Shown: positions 42,654 to 50,659 of the stretch, piece after piece | How positions within the stretch are numbered: position 1 is the stretch's first letter | Layout of the letters: every line of letters begins with the position of its first letter | Assembly (NCBI RefSeq): GCF_001816145.1 | Contig: NZ_MDZB01000091.1 | Location: forward strand, 1 to 64,000 | Origin: Hymenobacter lapidarius | Lineage (GTDB): Bacteria > Bacteroidota > Bacteroidia > Cytophagales > Hymenobacteraceae | Reading direction: 5' to 3' | DNA: 64,000 nt | The notes under the pieces: model-generated | Seen by the model: the letters and a program-made list of their open reading frames with translations, nothing else | Database searches by the model: none | What the model was told of the DNA's origin: nothing | Translations under genes and position numbers: made by a program

Positions 42654-43835
42654 ATGAATACCGTTACCCAAGCTGCTGTGGCCACCACGGGGGCCCAGCC
42701 GCTGGTTGAGGCCTCGCAGCCCGGCCGCCTCGTTTCGCTGGATGTCTTCCGCGGCATCACCGTGATGGCCATGATACTGGTGAACAACCCCGGCGACTGG
42801 GGCCACATCTACCCGCCCTTCGAGCACGCCGAATGGAACGGCTGCACACCTACGGACCTGATTTTCCCCTTTTTCCTGTTCATTGTGGGGGTGAGCCTGG
42901 TGTATGCTTTGGATGGGGTGAAGCAGCAGGGCGGCCCGCAGGGGCCAGTGCTGTGGCGCGTGGCGCGGCGGGCGGCGGTGCTGTTTGGGCTGGGGCTGCT
43001 GCTGTCGCTCTACCCCAAATTCGACTTCTCGGTGGTGCGCATCATGGGGGTGCTGCAGCGAATTGCCTTGGTTTTTCTGGGTTGTGGCTTCATCTTTTTG
43101 AAAACCAGCTGGCGCACCCAAGCGTGGCTGGTGGTGGTGTTTTTGGTGAGCTACGCGGTGCTGATGCAGGTGGTGCCCGTACCCGGCTTCGGCCCCGCCA
43201 ACCTGGAGCCCGCCACCAACCTCGGCGCCTGGCTCGACCGGCTGGTATTTAGCGAAGCCCACCTCTGGAAATCCAGCAAGACCTGGGACCCGGAAGGCCT
43301 GCTGGGCACGCTGCCCGCGCTGGGCACGGGCCTGCTGGGCAGCCTCACCGCCCAGTGGCTACGGCGGCGCGACCAAGAGCCCGCCGCCAAAGTGGCCTGG
43401 CTGTTTGTAGCCGCCGGCGCTGTTACCATCCTGGGGCTGGTATGGGCCCCGTGGTTCCCCATCAACAAAGCCCTGTGGACCAGCCCCTACGTGCTGTACA
43501 CCGGCGGGCTGGCCATGGCAGGGCTGGCGGCCCTCTACTGGATATGCGACGTGCAGGGCTACCGCGCCTGGACCAAACCGGCACTGGTTTACGGCGTCAA
43601 TGCCATTCTGGTGTTCTGCCTGTCGGCCCTGCTGTCCCGCACCTTCGGGCTGTTCAAACTCACCGGGCCAACGGGCAAAACCGGGGGGCTGAAAGAGTGG
43701 CTCTACGAATGGGGCATCGCGCCGTTTTTCACCGACCCGCGCGCGGCCTCGCTGGTGGGCGCGGTCGTGCTCATCATCATCTGGTATTTTATTCTGAGCT
43801 GGATGTATAAGAAAAATGTAGTACTGAAGGTGTAA
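42654..43835 (+). CDS. NagX/HGSNAT-like acyltransferase family membrane protein
   Basis: Inner-membrane protein of 393 residues with about ten transmembrane helices. The N-terminal signature RLVSLDVFRGITVMAMILVNNPG leads to FEHAEWNGCTPTDLIFPFFLF. This loop, with a His before WNG, matches heparan-alpha-glucosaminide N-acetyltransferase (HGSNAT) and its bacterial relatives, including NagX from chitin-utilisation loci. The C-terminus is LSWMYKKNVVLKV. NagX is linked to GlcNAc uptake in other bacteria, so position behind nagB, anmK and SusC/D fits an amino-sugar route across the inner membrane. Direct enzymatic role unknown. Confidence 0.88.
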   Translation: MNTVTQAAVATTGAQPLVEASQPGRLVSLDVFRGITVMAMILVNNPGDWGHIYPPFEHAEWNGCTPTDLIFPFFLFIVGVSLVYALDGVKQQGGPQGPVLWRVARRAAVLFGLGLLLSLYPKFDFSVVRIMGVLQRIALVFLGCGFIFLKTSWRTQAWLVVVFLVSYAVLMQVVPVPGFGPANLEPATNLGAWLDRLVFSEAHLWKSSKTWDPEGLLGTLPALGTGLLGSLTAQWLRRRDQEPAAKVAWLFVAAGAVTILGLVWAPWFPINKALWTSPYVLYTGGLAMAGLAALYWICDVQGYRAWTKPALVYGVNAILVFCLSALLSRTFGLFKLTGPTGKTGGLKEWLYEWGIAPFFTDPRAASLVGAVVLIIIWYFILSWMYKKNVVLKV

Positions 43836-43914
43836 ACTCCTGAGTTGTCATCATTCTAGCCGTTTCCTTACATATATTTACTGAACACTCCCTTTCATCC
43901 TTTTCTTCTTAGCA

Positions 43915-44697
43915 ATGCGACTCTACCTTCTACCAGCACTGGGGATTTTCATCTCCCAAATATCTCAGGCACAGGACTTAACTAGCCGAGGCGTCATGAC
44001 GCCTGAAAAGCTCCTGCCCTCAGGTCAATCCGTAGGGGGAGTTAGCCCACGGCCGACCGGAAGCCCAGACCCCCCCTCACGCGCCCGGACAACTACCCAG
44101 AGCCCAGCCCCAACCACTGGCCCTGGCGCTCTTACGGACCCCTCCTCCGCCCACATGCTGCCGTATTGGACGCGCGGCACCGTACAGCCCTACGCAGGCC
44201 CAGCCATGCACCCTTGGCTCAAGTACGACCTTATCTTCAACAAACTCGTGTCCCGTTTGCCCTCCGGCGAATCTGCTCAGGTCGACTTAGACAATATCCG
44301 GGAATTCACCCTAGGCGACTCGCTTCTGGGGACTCAGCGTATCTACCGCCGCTACCTCACCGCCCGCATCGAGAATCCTGCCCTGCGGCTAGCCTTTTTT
44401 GAGGTGCGCTACGACGCCGGGCGCGCGGCCCTGCTCTGCCGCCGCTCCGTGGGCATGGTTTCAGATAACGCCGCCCGGGGCCGCAACTCCGCCCTGCGCC
44501 AGCGTGTGGTCACCACGTACTTTATTAGGACACCGGACAATAACCTGGCCCCCGTTGCCCTTGCCGAAGCAGCTGTGCTGGCTGCTTTGGGCCCCGCCCA
44601 CGCCACGGCTACGGCCGCTTTCATCCAGCAGAAGCGCTTAAAGCTGGACAAAGAGGCAGACGTAGTGGAGTTATTAGCTTACCACGATACCTTGTAG
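43915..44697 (+). CDS. Hypothetical secreted protein, 260 residues
   Basis: Not recognised. A signal peptide (MRLYLLPALGIFISQISQAQ) is followed by a Pro/Ser/Thr-rich linker to about residue 85. A compact domain of roughly 170 residues then has alternating charged and aromatic strands (WLKYDLIFNKLVSRL, RLAFFEVRYDAGRAALL, VVTTYFIRTPDN). Codon use is less G+C-biased than in its neighbours. No clear operon partner. Confidence 0.75.
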   Translation: MRLYLLPALGIFISQISQAQDLTSRGVMTPEKLLPSGQSVGGVSPRPTGSPDPPSRARTTTQSPAPTTGPGALTDPSSAHMLPYWTRGTVQPYAGPAMHPWLKYDLIFNKLVSRLPSGESAQVDLDNIREFTLGDSLLGTQRIYRRYLTARIENPALRLAFFEVRYDAGRAALLCRRSVGMVSDNAARGRNSALRQRVVTTYFIRTPDNNLAPVALAEAAVLAALGPAHATATAAFIQQKRLKLDKEADVVELLAYHDTL

Positions 44698-44734
44698 CAA
44701 CTCCTGGCTGACAGCTGTCACTGCGTACTGCTCT

Positions 44735-44756
44735 GCAGTGGCAGTGGCAGTGGCAG
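44735..44756. repeat. Tandem hexamer GCAGTG
   Basis: Three perfect GCAGTG units and a partial fourth lie in the gap between the hypothetical gene and proC. Confidence 0.6.
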
Positions 44757-44874
44757 CTCAGATTAGTAGTTTGGCAGCATCTGCCAAACCCCAAAAGCTC
44801 ATTACTTAGTGGCATTTGACTCGCTTTAAGGAGTTTGCGCATATCGCATATATCAGGCAGCCAGCGAGTCTACC

Positions 44875-45675
44875 ATGAAAATTCTCATCATCGGCGGGGG
44901 CAACATGGGCCTGACCTACGCCCGCAGCTTCGTGCGGGCGCACATCACCTCTCGGCTCGACCTGCGGCTGCTGGCCCGCTCGCCCGAGCGGGTGCCGGCC
45001 CTGACCATTCACGAAATCGGTACGGTGTGGGGGCACCCCGGCGAGTGCGTGCCCGGCGCCGACCTGCTCATCCTGGCCGTGAAGCCACAGGATTCGCCCG
45101 CGCTTTTTGAGTCGTTGCGCGGCCTGGTGCAGCCCCAGCAGGTGGTGCTCAGCATCATGGCCGGGGTGCGCATTGCCACGCTGCGCGAGGCCCTGGGCAC
45201 GCCCAAAGTCATTCGGGCCATGCCCAACCTGCCCGCCCAAATCGGCATGGGCATGACGGCCTTTACCAGCACCGACGCCGTGACCCGCGCCGAGCTGGTG
45301 CAAGTGCAAAACCTGCTCAGCACCACCGGCAAAACGGTATACGTGGAAGAAGAAGCTGCCATTGACGCGGCTACGGCCATTTCGGGCAGCGGCCCGGCCT
45401 ACGTGTACTACTGCATGGATGCCCTAATGGCGGCGGCCACCACCATGGGCTTCAGCCCCGCCGAAGCCGAGCTGCTGGTGAGCCAGACGTTTCGGGGCGC
45501 CGTGGAGCTATATTCCCAATCGGGCCTGAGCTGCACCGACTGGATTGCCAAAGTGGCCTCCAAAGGCGGCACCACCGAAGCCGCCATGCGGGCTTTTGGG
45601 GCCGGGCAAGTGCGCGAAGGCCTGATGGCCGGTGCCGGCGCTGCCCGCGACCGGGCGGAGGAACTGGGCAAGTAG
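44875..45675 (+). CDS. proC: Pyrroline-5-carboxylate reductase
   Basis: Last step of proline synthesis: NAD(P)H-dependent reduction of pyrroline-5-carboxylate in the cytosol. The 266-residue protein has the dinucleotide loop GGGNMG at residues 7-12, LILAVKPQD near residue 66, RAMPNLPAQIGMG, and the signature AISGSGPAYVYY near residue 163. SKGGTTEAAMRAF closes the active-site part. Length and motif order are normal. Monocistronic as far as can be seen. Confidence 0.96.
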   Translation: MKILIIGGGNMGLTYARSFVRAHITSRLDLRLLARSPERVPALTIHEIGTVWGHPGECVPGADLLILAVKPQDSPALFESLRGLVQPQQVVLSIMAGVRIATLREALGTPKVIRAMPNLPAQIGMGMTAFTSTDAVTRAELVQVQNLLSTTGKTVYVEEEAAIDAATAISGSGPAYVYYCMDALMAAATTMGFSPAEAELLVSQTFRGAVELYSQSGLSCTDWIAKVASKGGTTEAAMRAFGAGQVREGLMAGAGAARDRAEELGK

Positions 45676-45741
45676 AAATCCAGGCAGCCCACTTTTATGC
45701 CTGGTTATGTTTCATCGAAACTGTTAGAAAGTCCCTGGGCG

Positions 45742-45902
45742 GTCATGCTGAGCTTGTCGAAGCATCTCTACCGCGCCTCCTGTCATCCTGAGCTTGCGAA
45801 GACCTTCTCACAGCGGAACGATTTGTTCTAACCTGATAAGATGCTTCCTTCTTCAGCATGACAGGAGGTGCGGCAAAGATGCTTCGACAAGCTCAGCATC
45901 AC
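45742..45902. repeat. Long nested inverted repeat
   Basis: Outer arms of about 50 bp (from 45742 and to 45902) are inverted with few mismatches: GTCATGCTGAGCTTGTCGAAGCATC against GATGCTTCGACAAGCTCAGCAT. A second copy of the family (TGTCATCCTGAGC ... TCAGCATGACA) is nested inside. It lies between proC and the convergent acyl-CoA synthetase gene. Confidence 0.85.
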
Positions 45903-45931
45903 GGTCCTATTCTGAAATGTTGTAATGCACC

Positions 45932-47556
45932 TTACGCCACCGAATAGCCCGCAAAATCCTTGCGAATCTGCGTTTTGAGCAGCTTGCCGGTGGCTGTGTG
46001 GGGCAATTGCTCCACAAATTCCACGGCGTCGGGCTCGCAGAACTTGGCCACTTTGCCTCGGAAGTAGGCGAGTAGCTCTTCGGCCGACACCTCCATGCCG
46101 GGGCGGCGCACCACTACCAGGAGGGGCCGCTCGCTCCACTTGGCGCTAGGCACCCCAATAACGGCGCCTCGGCCACGGCGGGGTGGCCCACGGCCAGGTT
46201 TTCGAGGTCGATGCTGGAAATCCACTCGCCGCCGGACTTAATGACGTCCTTCGAGCGGTCGGTGATTTGCATGAAGCCGTCGGCGTCGATGGTGGCCACG
46301 TCGCCGGTGCGGAACCAGCCATCGGCGGTGAGTTCGCCGGACGTGCCGCTGCCGTAATAGTCGCGCACCACCCAGGGGCCACGCACCAGCAGGTCGCCAA
46401 AGGCCACGCCGTCGTGCGGGAGTTCGTGGCCGTCGTCGCCCACAATCTTCATGTCTACGCCATACACGGGCCGGCCCTGCTTAGCGCGCAGCGCCAGGCT
46501 GTCGGCGGGGCTGAGGGCGGCGTGTTTGGGTTTCACGCTGCTGGTGGTGCCCAGGGGGCTGGTTTCGGTCATGCCCCAGGCGTGCAGAATGGTCACATTC
46601 AGCTCTTCTTCGAAGGCCTTCATTAGGGCCGGCGGGCATGAGGAGCCGCCTACTACAGTGCGTTTCAGGGTAGAGAACCTGCGGCTGCCTTCGCGCATAA
46701 ACTGCAGCAGCCCCAGCCAGATGGTGGGCACCCCAGCCGAGAACGTAACGCCTTCGGCCTCAAACAGCTCGTACAGGCTGGCGGCGTCCATGCCGGCGCC
46801 GGGCAGCACCAGCTTGGCCCCGTTGAGCGGCGCGGCGTAGGGCAGGCCCCAGGCGTTGACGTGGAACATGGGCACCACGGGCATTATCACGTCGCGGGCC
46901 GAGCAGCTCAGGGCATCGGGCAATGAAATGCCCAGCGCGTGCAGCACCGCGGAGCGGTGCGAGTACAGCACGCCCTTGGGCTGGTCGGTGGTGCCGGAGG
47001 TGTAGCACAGCGAGCAGGCCGTGTTTTCGTCGAGCATGGGCCACGCGTAGTCGGCGGTTTCGGCAGCCAGCAGGTCTTCGTAGCTGCACAGGCCGGGCAT
47101 AACAGAAGCGGCGGGCAGGTGGGCGGCGGGCGTCATCAGCACCCATTTTTCTACGGTGGGGCACAAAGGCGCCAGCCGCTCCACCAGGGGCAAAAAGGTC
47201 AGGTCGAAGAACAGCAGCCGGTCCTGGGCGTGGTTGATGATGTAGACGAGTTGCTCCGGGAACAAGCGCGGGTTGATGGTGTGGCACACCGCCCCAATGC
47301 CCGCCACCCCGAAGTACAGCTCGAAGTGCCGGTGGGTGTTCCAGGCCAGCGTGCCCACCCGGTCGCCGTTGGCCATGCCCAGCTTCAGCAGGGCGTTGGC
47401 CAGCTGCTTGCTGCGGCCGTGCGCGGCGGCGTAACCGTAGCGGTGCATGCCACCCTCGGGCAGGCGCGAAACAATTTCGGTATCGGCGTGCCACTTGGCG
47501 GCGTGTTCCAGAAGGCCAGCTACGCGGAGCTGGTCGGTCATCATGAGTCCTTGCAT
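45932..47556 (-). pseudogene. Medium/long-chain fatty-acid-CoA ligase, one-base frameshift
   Basis: ANL-superfamily enzyme that activates fatty acids with ATP and CoA. From ATG 47556 (MQGLMMTDQLRVAGLLEHA) the frame carries the P-loop YTSGTTDQPKGV near residue 185, HAWGMTETSP, and [15 protein letters not shown] with [12 protein letters not shown]. It ends prematurely at 46114. The missing C-terminus ([14 protein letters not shown] ... TATGKLLKTQIR with the catalytic Lys) is encoded in another frame down to 45932. Adding one base near 46161-46168 (GCGGCC for GCGCC, minus strand) restores the whole protein. The sequence otherwise looks intact, so a consensus error is likely. Confidence 0.82.
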
Positions 47557-47646
47557 GGGAAGCGGGGTGGGAATGAAAGTAGAAGTGTAAGGTAGCAACG
47601 GCCCACACATTTTCAGCCGATTAGGCGGCAAACAGGCGGTTAATTA

Positions 47647-47690
47647 AAACGGGGAAAGCAGTACCCAATGCGGCACCCTTTCCCCGTTTC
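47647..47690 (-). terminator. Intrinsic terminator after the TonB-dependent receptor
   Basis: AAACGGGGAAAG/CTTTCCCCGTTT (47648-47659 and 47679-47690) with a 19-base loop, followed on the minus strand by TTTTAATTAA. Confidence 0.8.
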
Positions 47691-47719
47691 AATCTTACTC
47701 AGCCGGTGCGTAGCGCCAG

Positions 47720-50482
47720 CTAGTCGATGTCGAACAGCAGGCCCGCGTACACGATGCGGCCCTGGCTGGGCGCGCCGTATACCTGGAAGTTGGTGCTGTC
47801 GAAGAGGTTGGTGCCGCCCACCTGCACAGTGGTGTGCAGCTTGGCCACGGTGTAGCCCAGCTGCGCGTCCACGACGTGGGCCGTGGGGATGGTGCCGGTG
47901 GCAAAAGTCGACTCGAAGGTGTAGCTGCTCACCCGGCGGAAGTTGGCGTTGTAGCTCAGCTTGCGCTCGAGCAGCAGGCCGTCGACGCCGAGGTTGAACT
48001 TGTGCTCAGGCGTGTTGAAGAACGACAGCGTGCCGGGCTGAAAGTCCTTCGTAATGAGGGCGTTGTAGCTGTAGTTGCCGGTGGCCGTGAGGGCCGGCGA
48101 GAAGGTGTAGCCCAGCGAGATGCCCGCGCCCTGGCTTTTCACCGTCTGGTCGACGTTGGTGTTGATTTGGATGACGCGGGTGGGCAGCGCCGCGTTGGCG
48201 AAGCGGAACGGAGCTGCCGCGCCTATCTGCGCCGTCGTGGGCCGGCTGCCGTCCACGTTGCCGATGAAGTTGCGGGTGGCAATGAAGTTGTCGTAGGCGC
48301 TGTAGAAGTAGTCGAGGTCGACGAAGAGCTTGCTGGTGAGCTGGCCGCGGTAGCCCACTTCGCCGCTGTTCACTTTTTCGAGCTTCAGACCGGGGCTCTG
48401 GTACTCCAAGGCAGCCAGGTCGGCGGCGCGGGTGGGGGCCAGAATGCCGGGCAGCTGGGTGGCCAAGCCGGTGGTATAGCCCCGGAAGCCCGCGCCCACG
48501 TTGCCCACCAGGATGGCCCGGCCCACGTCGAGCCGGATGTACTGGGCGTCCTGCGAGGCCGCGCGGAAGGCACGGCTGTAGCTGGTGCGGAAGTTGTGCT
48601 GCTTCTCGGCGCCCACTGAATACACGGCCGATACGCGGGGCGAGAAGGCGGTACCAAAGTTCTGGAACCGGTCCACGCGGCCAGCGGCAGCCAGCTTCAG
48701 GTGGTCGTCCAAAAATGCCCTACTGGCTTGGGCGTAGGCACCGTACTCGTAGTTCCGGATGCGGCCGCTTTCGCGGGTGTCTTCCAGAAGGCTGCCATCA
48801 GAGCCCAGGTCGTAGCGGCGGTAGGAGCCGCCCACCACCACATCCACGATTTCGGAGTTGAAGTTGTACTGGCCGCTGGCTTCGGAAAGTACCGAGCGCA
48901 GAATGAGCCGGGCGCCCTGCCCGGGCGTGGGGTTGTGTATGATGCGGTCGCGGGCGTCCTTAAAGGCCTGGGTGCCAGGCTGCAGCACGGGCGCCACCGT
49001 GTTGGCCGTGGTGCGGGCCGTGAGGGCGGCTGCGTCGGCATTGCCGCCGTTGGCCTGGAGGGCAGCGTTGTAAGCGGCCGCGTAGGTGCCGAAGTAGCGC
49101 TGGGCGTAGGTTACCGGGCGACCACTGGCGTCCACCACGGGTTGGCCGTTGGCGCCCACGGCCTGCTGCAACTGCAGCACTCCGCCCAGAAAGCCCAGGT
49201 TATAAGAACCATCGGTCTGGGGGTCGCGCCCGCCCGAAAAGTCGCGGGTCTGGAAAGCCCGCACAACCCAGTTGCGACCTTCGATGGCCAGCTTACCCTG
49301 CTGGGCGCCGGTGTTCACGATGCGGTAGCGGCTGGCGGCCTGGAAAGTGGTATTGGTGGCCGCGTAGCGGTAGCTGGCCGTAGCCTTGATGTTGTCGGTG
49401 AGCTTCACCGCCAAGCTGGGCGACACCTTCACGGAGTACGTGAGGTTGTTGCCGGTAATCAGGTCGGCTTCCGAGAAGCCGGGCAGGAAGACCGTTTTGC
49501 CAGCCAGCGCCCCGCCGGTGGCCCCGAAGGTGTTGCCCGCGTCGCCGTACACGCTCACCGCGTCGTAGCCCAGATTGGAGCCAGCGGGGTTGTTGGCCGG
49601 TTCAAGCAACTTGGAGGTGGCGTCCAGGTTGTTGCCGGTGAAGTCGTTGGCGCGGATGCCGCCGCCCGATATCTTAAAGGCCACCCGCTCACCGAGCTTC
49701 ACGGCGTAGCGCAGCTGGCCGTCGAGCAGGTCGCGGTTGCCGCCGCGCAGGCGCACCGAGAGGCCGGTATCCTTAAAAGGGTCTTTCGAGTTGGTGAGCA
49801 GCACGCCGTTGAAGGCGTTGGCGCCGTAGAGGGCCGAGGCCGGGCCGTGCACCACTTCCACGCTGGCCACGTCGAGAATGGGCGTACCGAGCAGGTTGCC
49901 AAAGTTCGAGCTCAGGCTGGGCAGCTGGGTGTCGGCGTAGTCGGCCAGCTGAATCACGCGGTCGGAGCGCGACGAGCTGAAGCCGCGGGTGCTGAAGCTG
50001 GTCAGCAGCATGCTGGAGTTGCTCACGTCAATGGACTTGAACCGGGCCAGCCCCGACACGAGGTCGGGCGTGGTGATGTTGTTCACCTGGCGCTGGTCGA
50101 TTTTCTCCACTGTCACCGGCACCTGGCCAATGCTTTCTTCAATGCGCGAGGCCGACACCACTACTTGGTCGAGCATGCCGCTGGTGCGCATCTTCACCAC
50201 TAGTGCGGTTTCGGGGCCGCTCAGCGGAATGTTCTGGGCGGCGAAGCCCACAAACGAAACCACCAGCACCACGGGGGCTTTTGCGAAGTCGGCCTTCAGC
50301 TCAAAGGCACCCTGCTCGTTGGTGGCATCGCCGGTGCCCGTGCCCCGGATTAGTACCGTGACGCCGGGCAGCGGCCGGCCGGCCTCATCTTGTACCGTGC
50401 CGCGCACGGTTTGCACGTTTTGAGCCCACCCGCACAGCGGCAGCCACAGAATTAATAAAAAACCAGCGAAGAGGTGGCGCAT
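47720..50482 (-). CDS. TonB-dependent receptor
   Basis: Outer-membrane active transporter of 920 residues with a signal peptide ending near CGWAQ. An Ig-like carboxypeptidase-regulatory domain follows (VRGTVQDEAGRPLPGVTVLIRG), then the plug with LDQVVVSASRIEESIGQVPVTVE. The barrel shows VEVVHGPASALYGANAFNGV and ends in VYAGLLFDID. It lacks the SusC hallmark and has no SusD neighbour, so it belongs to the general siderophore/vitamin/metal receptor group. The ligand is unknown. It stands alone on the minus strand with its own terminator. Confidence 0.93.
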   Translation of the reverse strand: MRHLFAGFLLILWLPLCGWAQNVQTVRGTVQDEAGRPLPGVTVLIRGTGTGDATNEQGAFELKADFAKAPVVLVVSFVGFAAQNIPLSGPETALVVKMRTSGMLDQVVVSASRIEESIGQVPVTVEKIDQRQVNNITTPDLVSGLARFKSIDVSNSSMLLTSFSTRGFSSSRSDRVIQLADYADTQLPSLSSNFGNLLGTPILDVASVEVVHGPASALYGANAFNGVLLTNSKDPFKDTGLSVRLRGGNRDLLDGQLRYAVKLGERVAFKISGGGIRANDFTGNNLDATSKLLEPANNPAGSNLGYDAVSVYGDAGNTFGATGGALAGKTVFLPGFSEADLITGNNLTYSVKVSPSLAVKLTDNIKATASYRYAATNTTFQAASRYRIVNTGAQQGKLAIEGRNWVVRAFQTRDFSGGRDPQTDGSYNLGFLGGVLQLQQAVGANGQPVVDASGRPVTYAQRYFGTYAAAYNAALQANGGNADAAALTARTTANTVAPVLQPGTQAFKDARDRIIHNPTPGQGARLILRSVLSEASGQYNFNSEIVDVVVGGSYRRYDLGSDGSLLEDTRESGRIRNYEYGAYAQASRAFLDDHLKLAAAGRVDRFQNFGTAFSPRVSAVYSVGAEKQHNFRTSYSRAFRAASQDAQYIRLDVGRAILVGNVGAGFRGYTTGLATQLPGILAPTRAADLAALEYQSPGLKLEKVNSGEVGYRGQLTSKLFVDLDYFYSAYDNFIATRNFIGNVDGSRPTTAQIGAAAPFRFANAALPTRVIQINTNVDQTVKSQGAGISLGYTFSPALTATGNYSYNALITKDFQPGTLSFFNTPEHKFNLGVDGLLLERKLSYNANFRRVSSYTFESTFATGTIPTAHVVDAQLGYTVAKLHTTVQVGGTNLFDSTNFQVYGAPSQGRIVYAGLLFDID

Positions 50483-50511
50483 ACCGTCAGGATTAGGTGG
50501 GGTTTATTCCA

Positions 50512-50519
50512 CAAACCTA
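50512..50519 (-). promoter_or_regulatory. -7 box upstream of the TonB-dependent receptor
   Basis: TAGGTTTG on the minus strand fits TAnnTTTG and lies 29 bases before the start codon. The upstream region is very A/T-rich, but no TTG lies at the standard distance. Confidence 0.4.
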
Positions 50520-50659
50520 ACTACTTATTGTCTAATTGAAAAAAAATTTATAGTATGCAAGCATAATAATTTTGGTCAATACATATAACTGAGTTCGTTT
50601 TTACAAAAAAAACAGGTCTGCGGGCGTTGGTAAGGCCAGGGTGCGTGCGGTCTAGCGGG

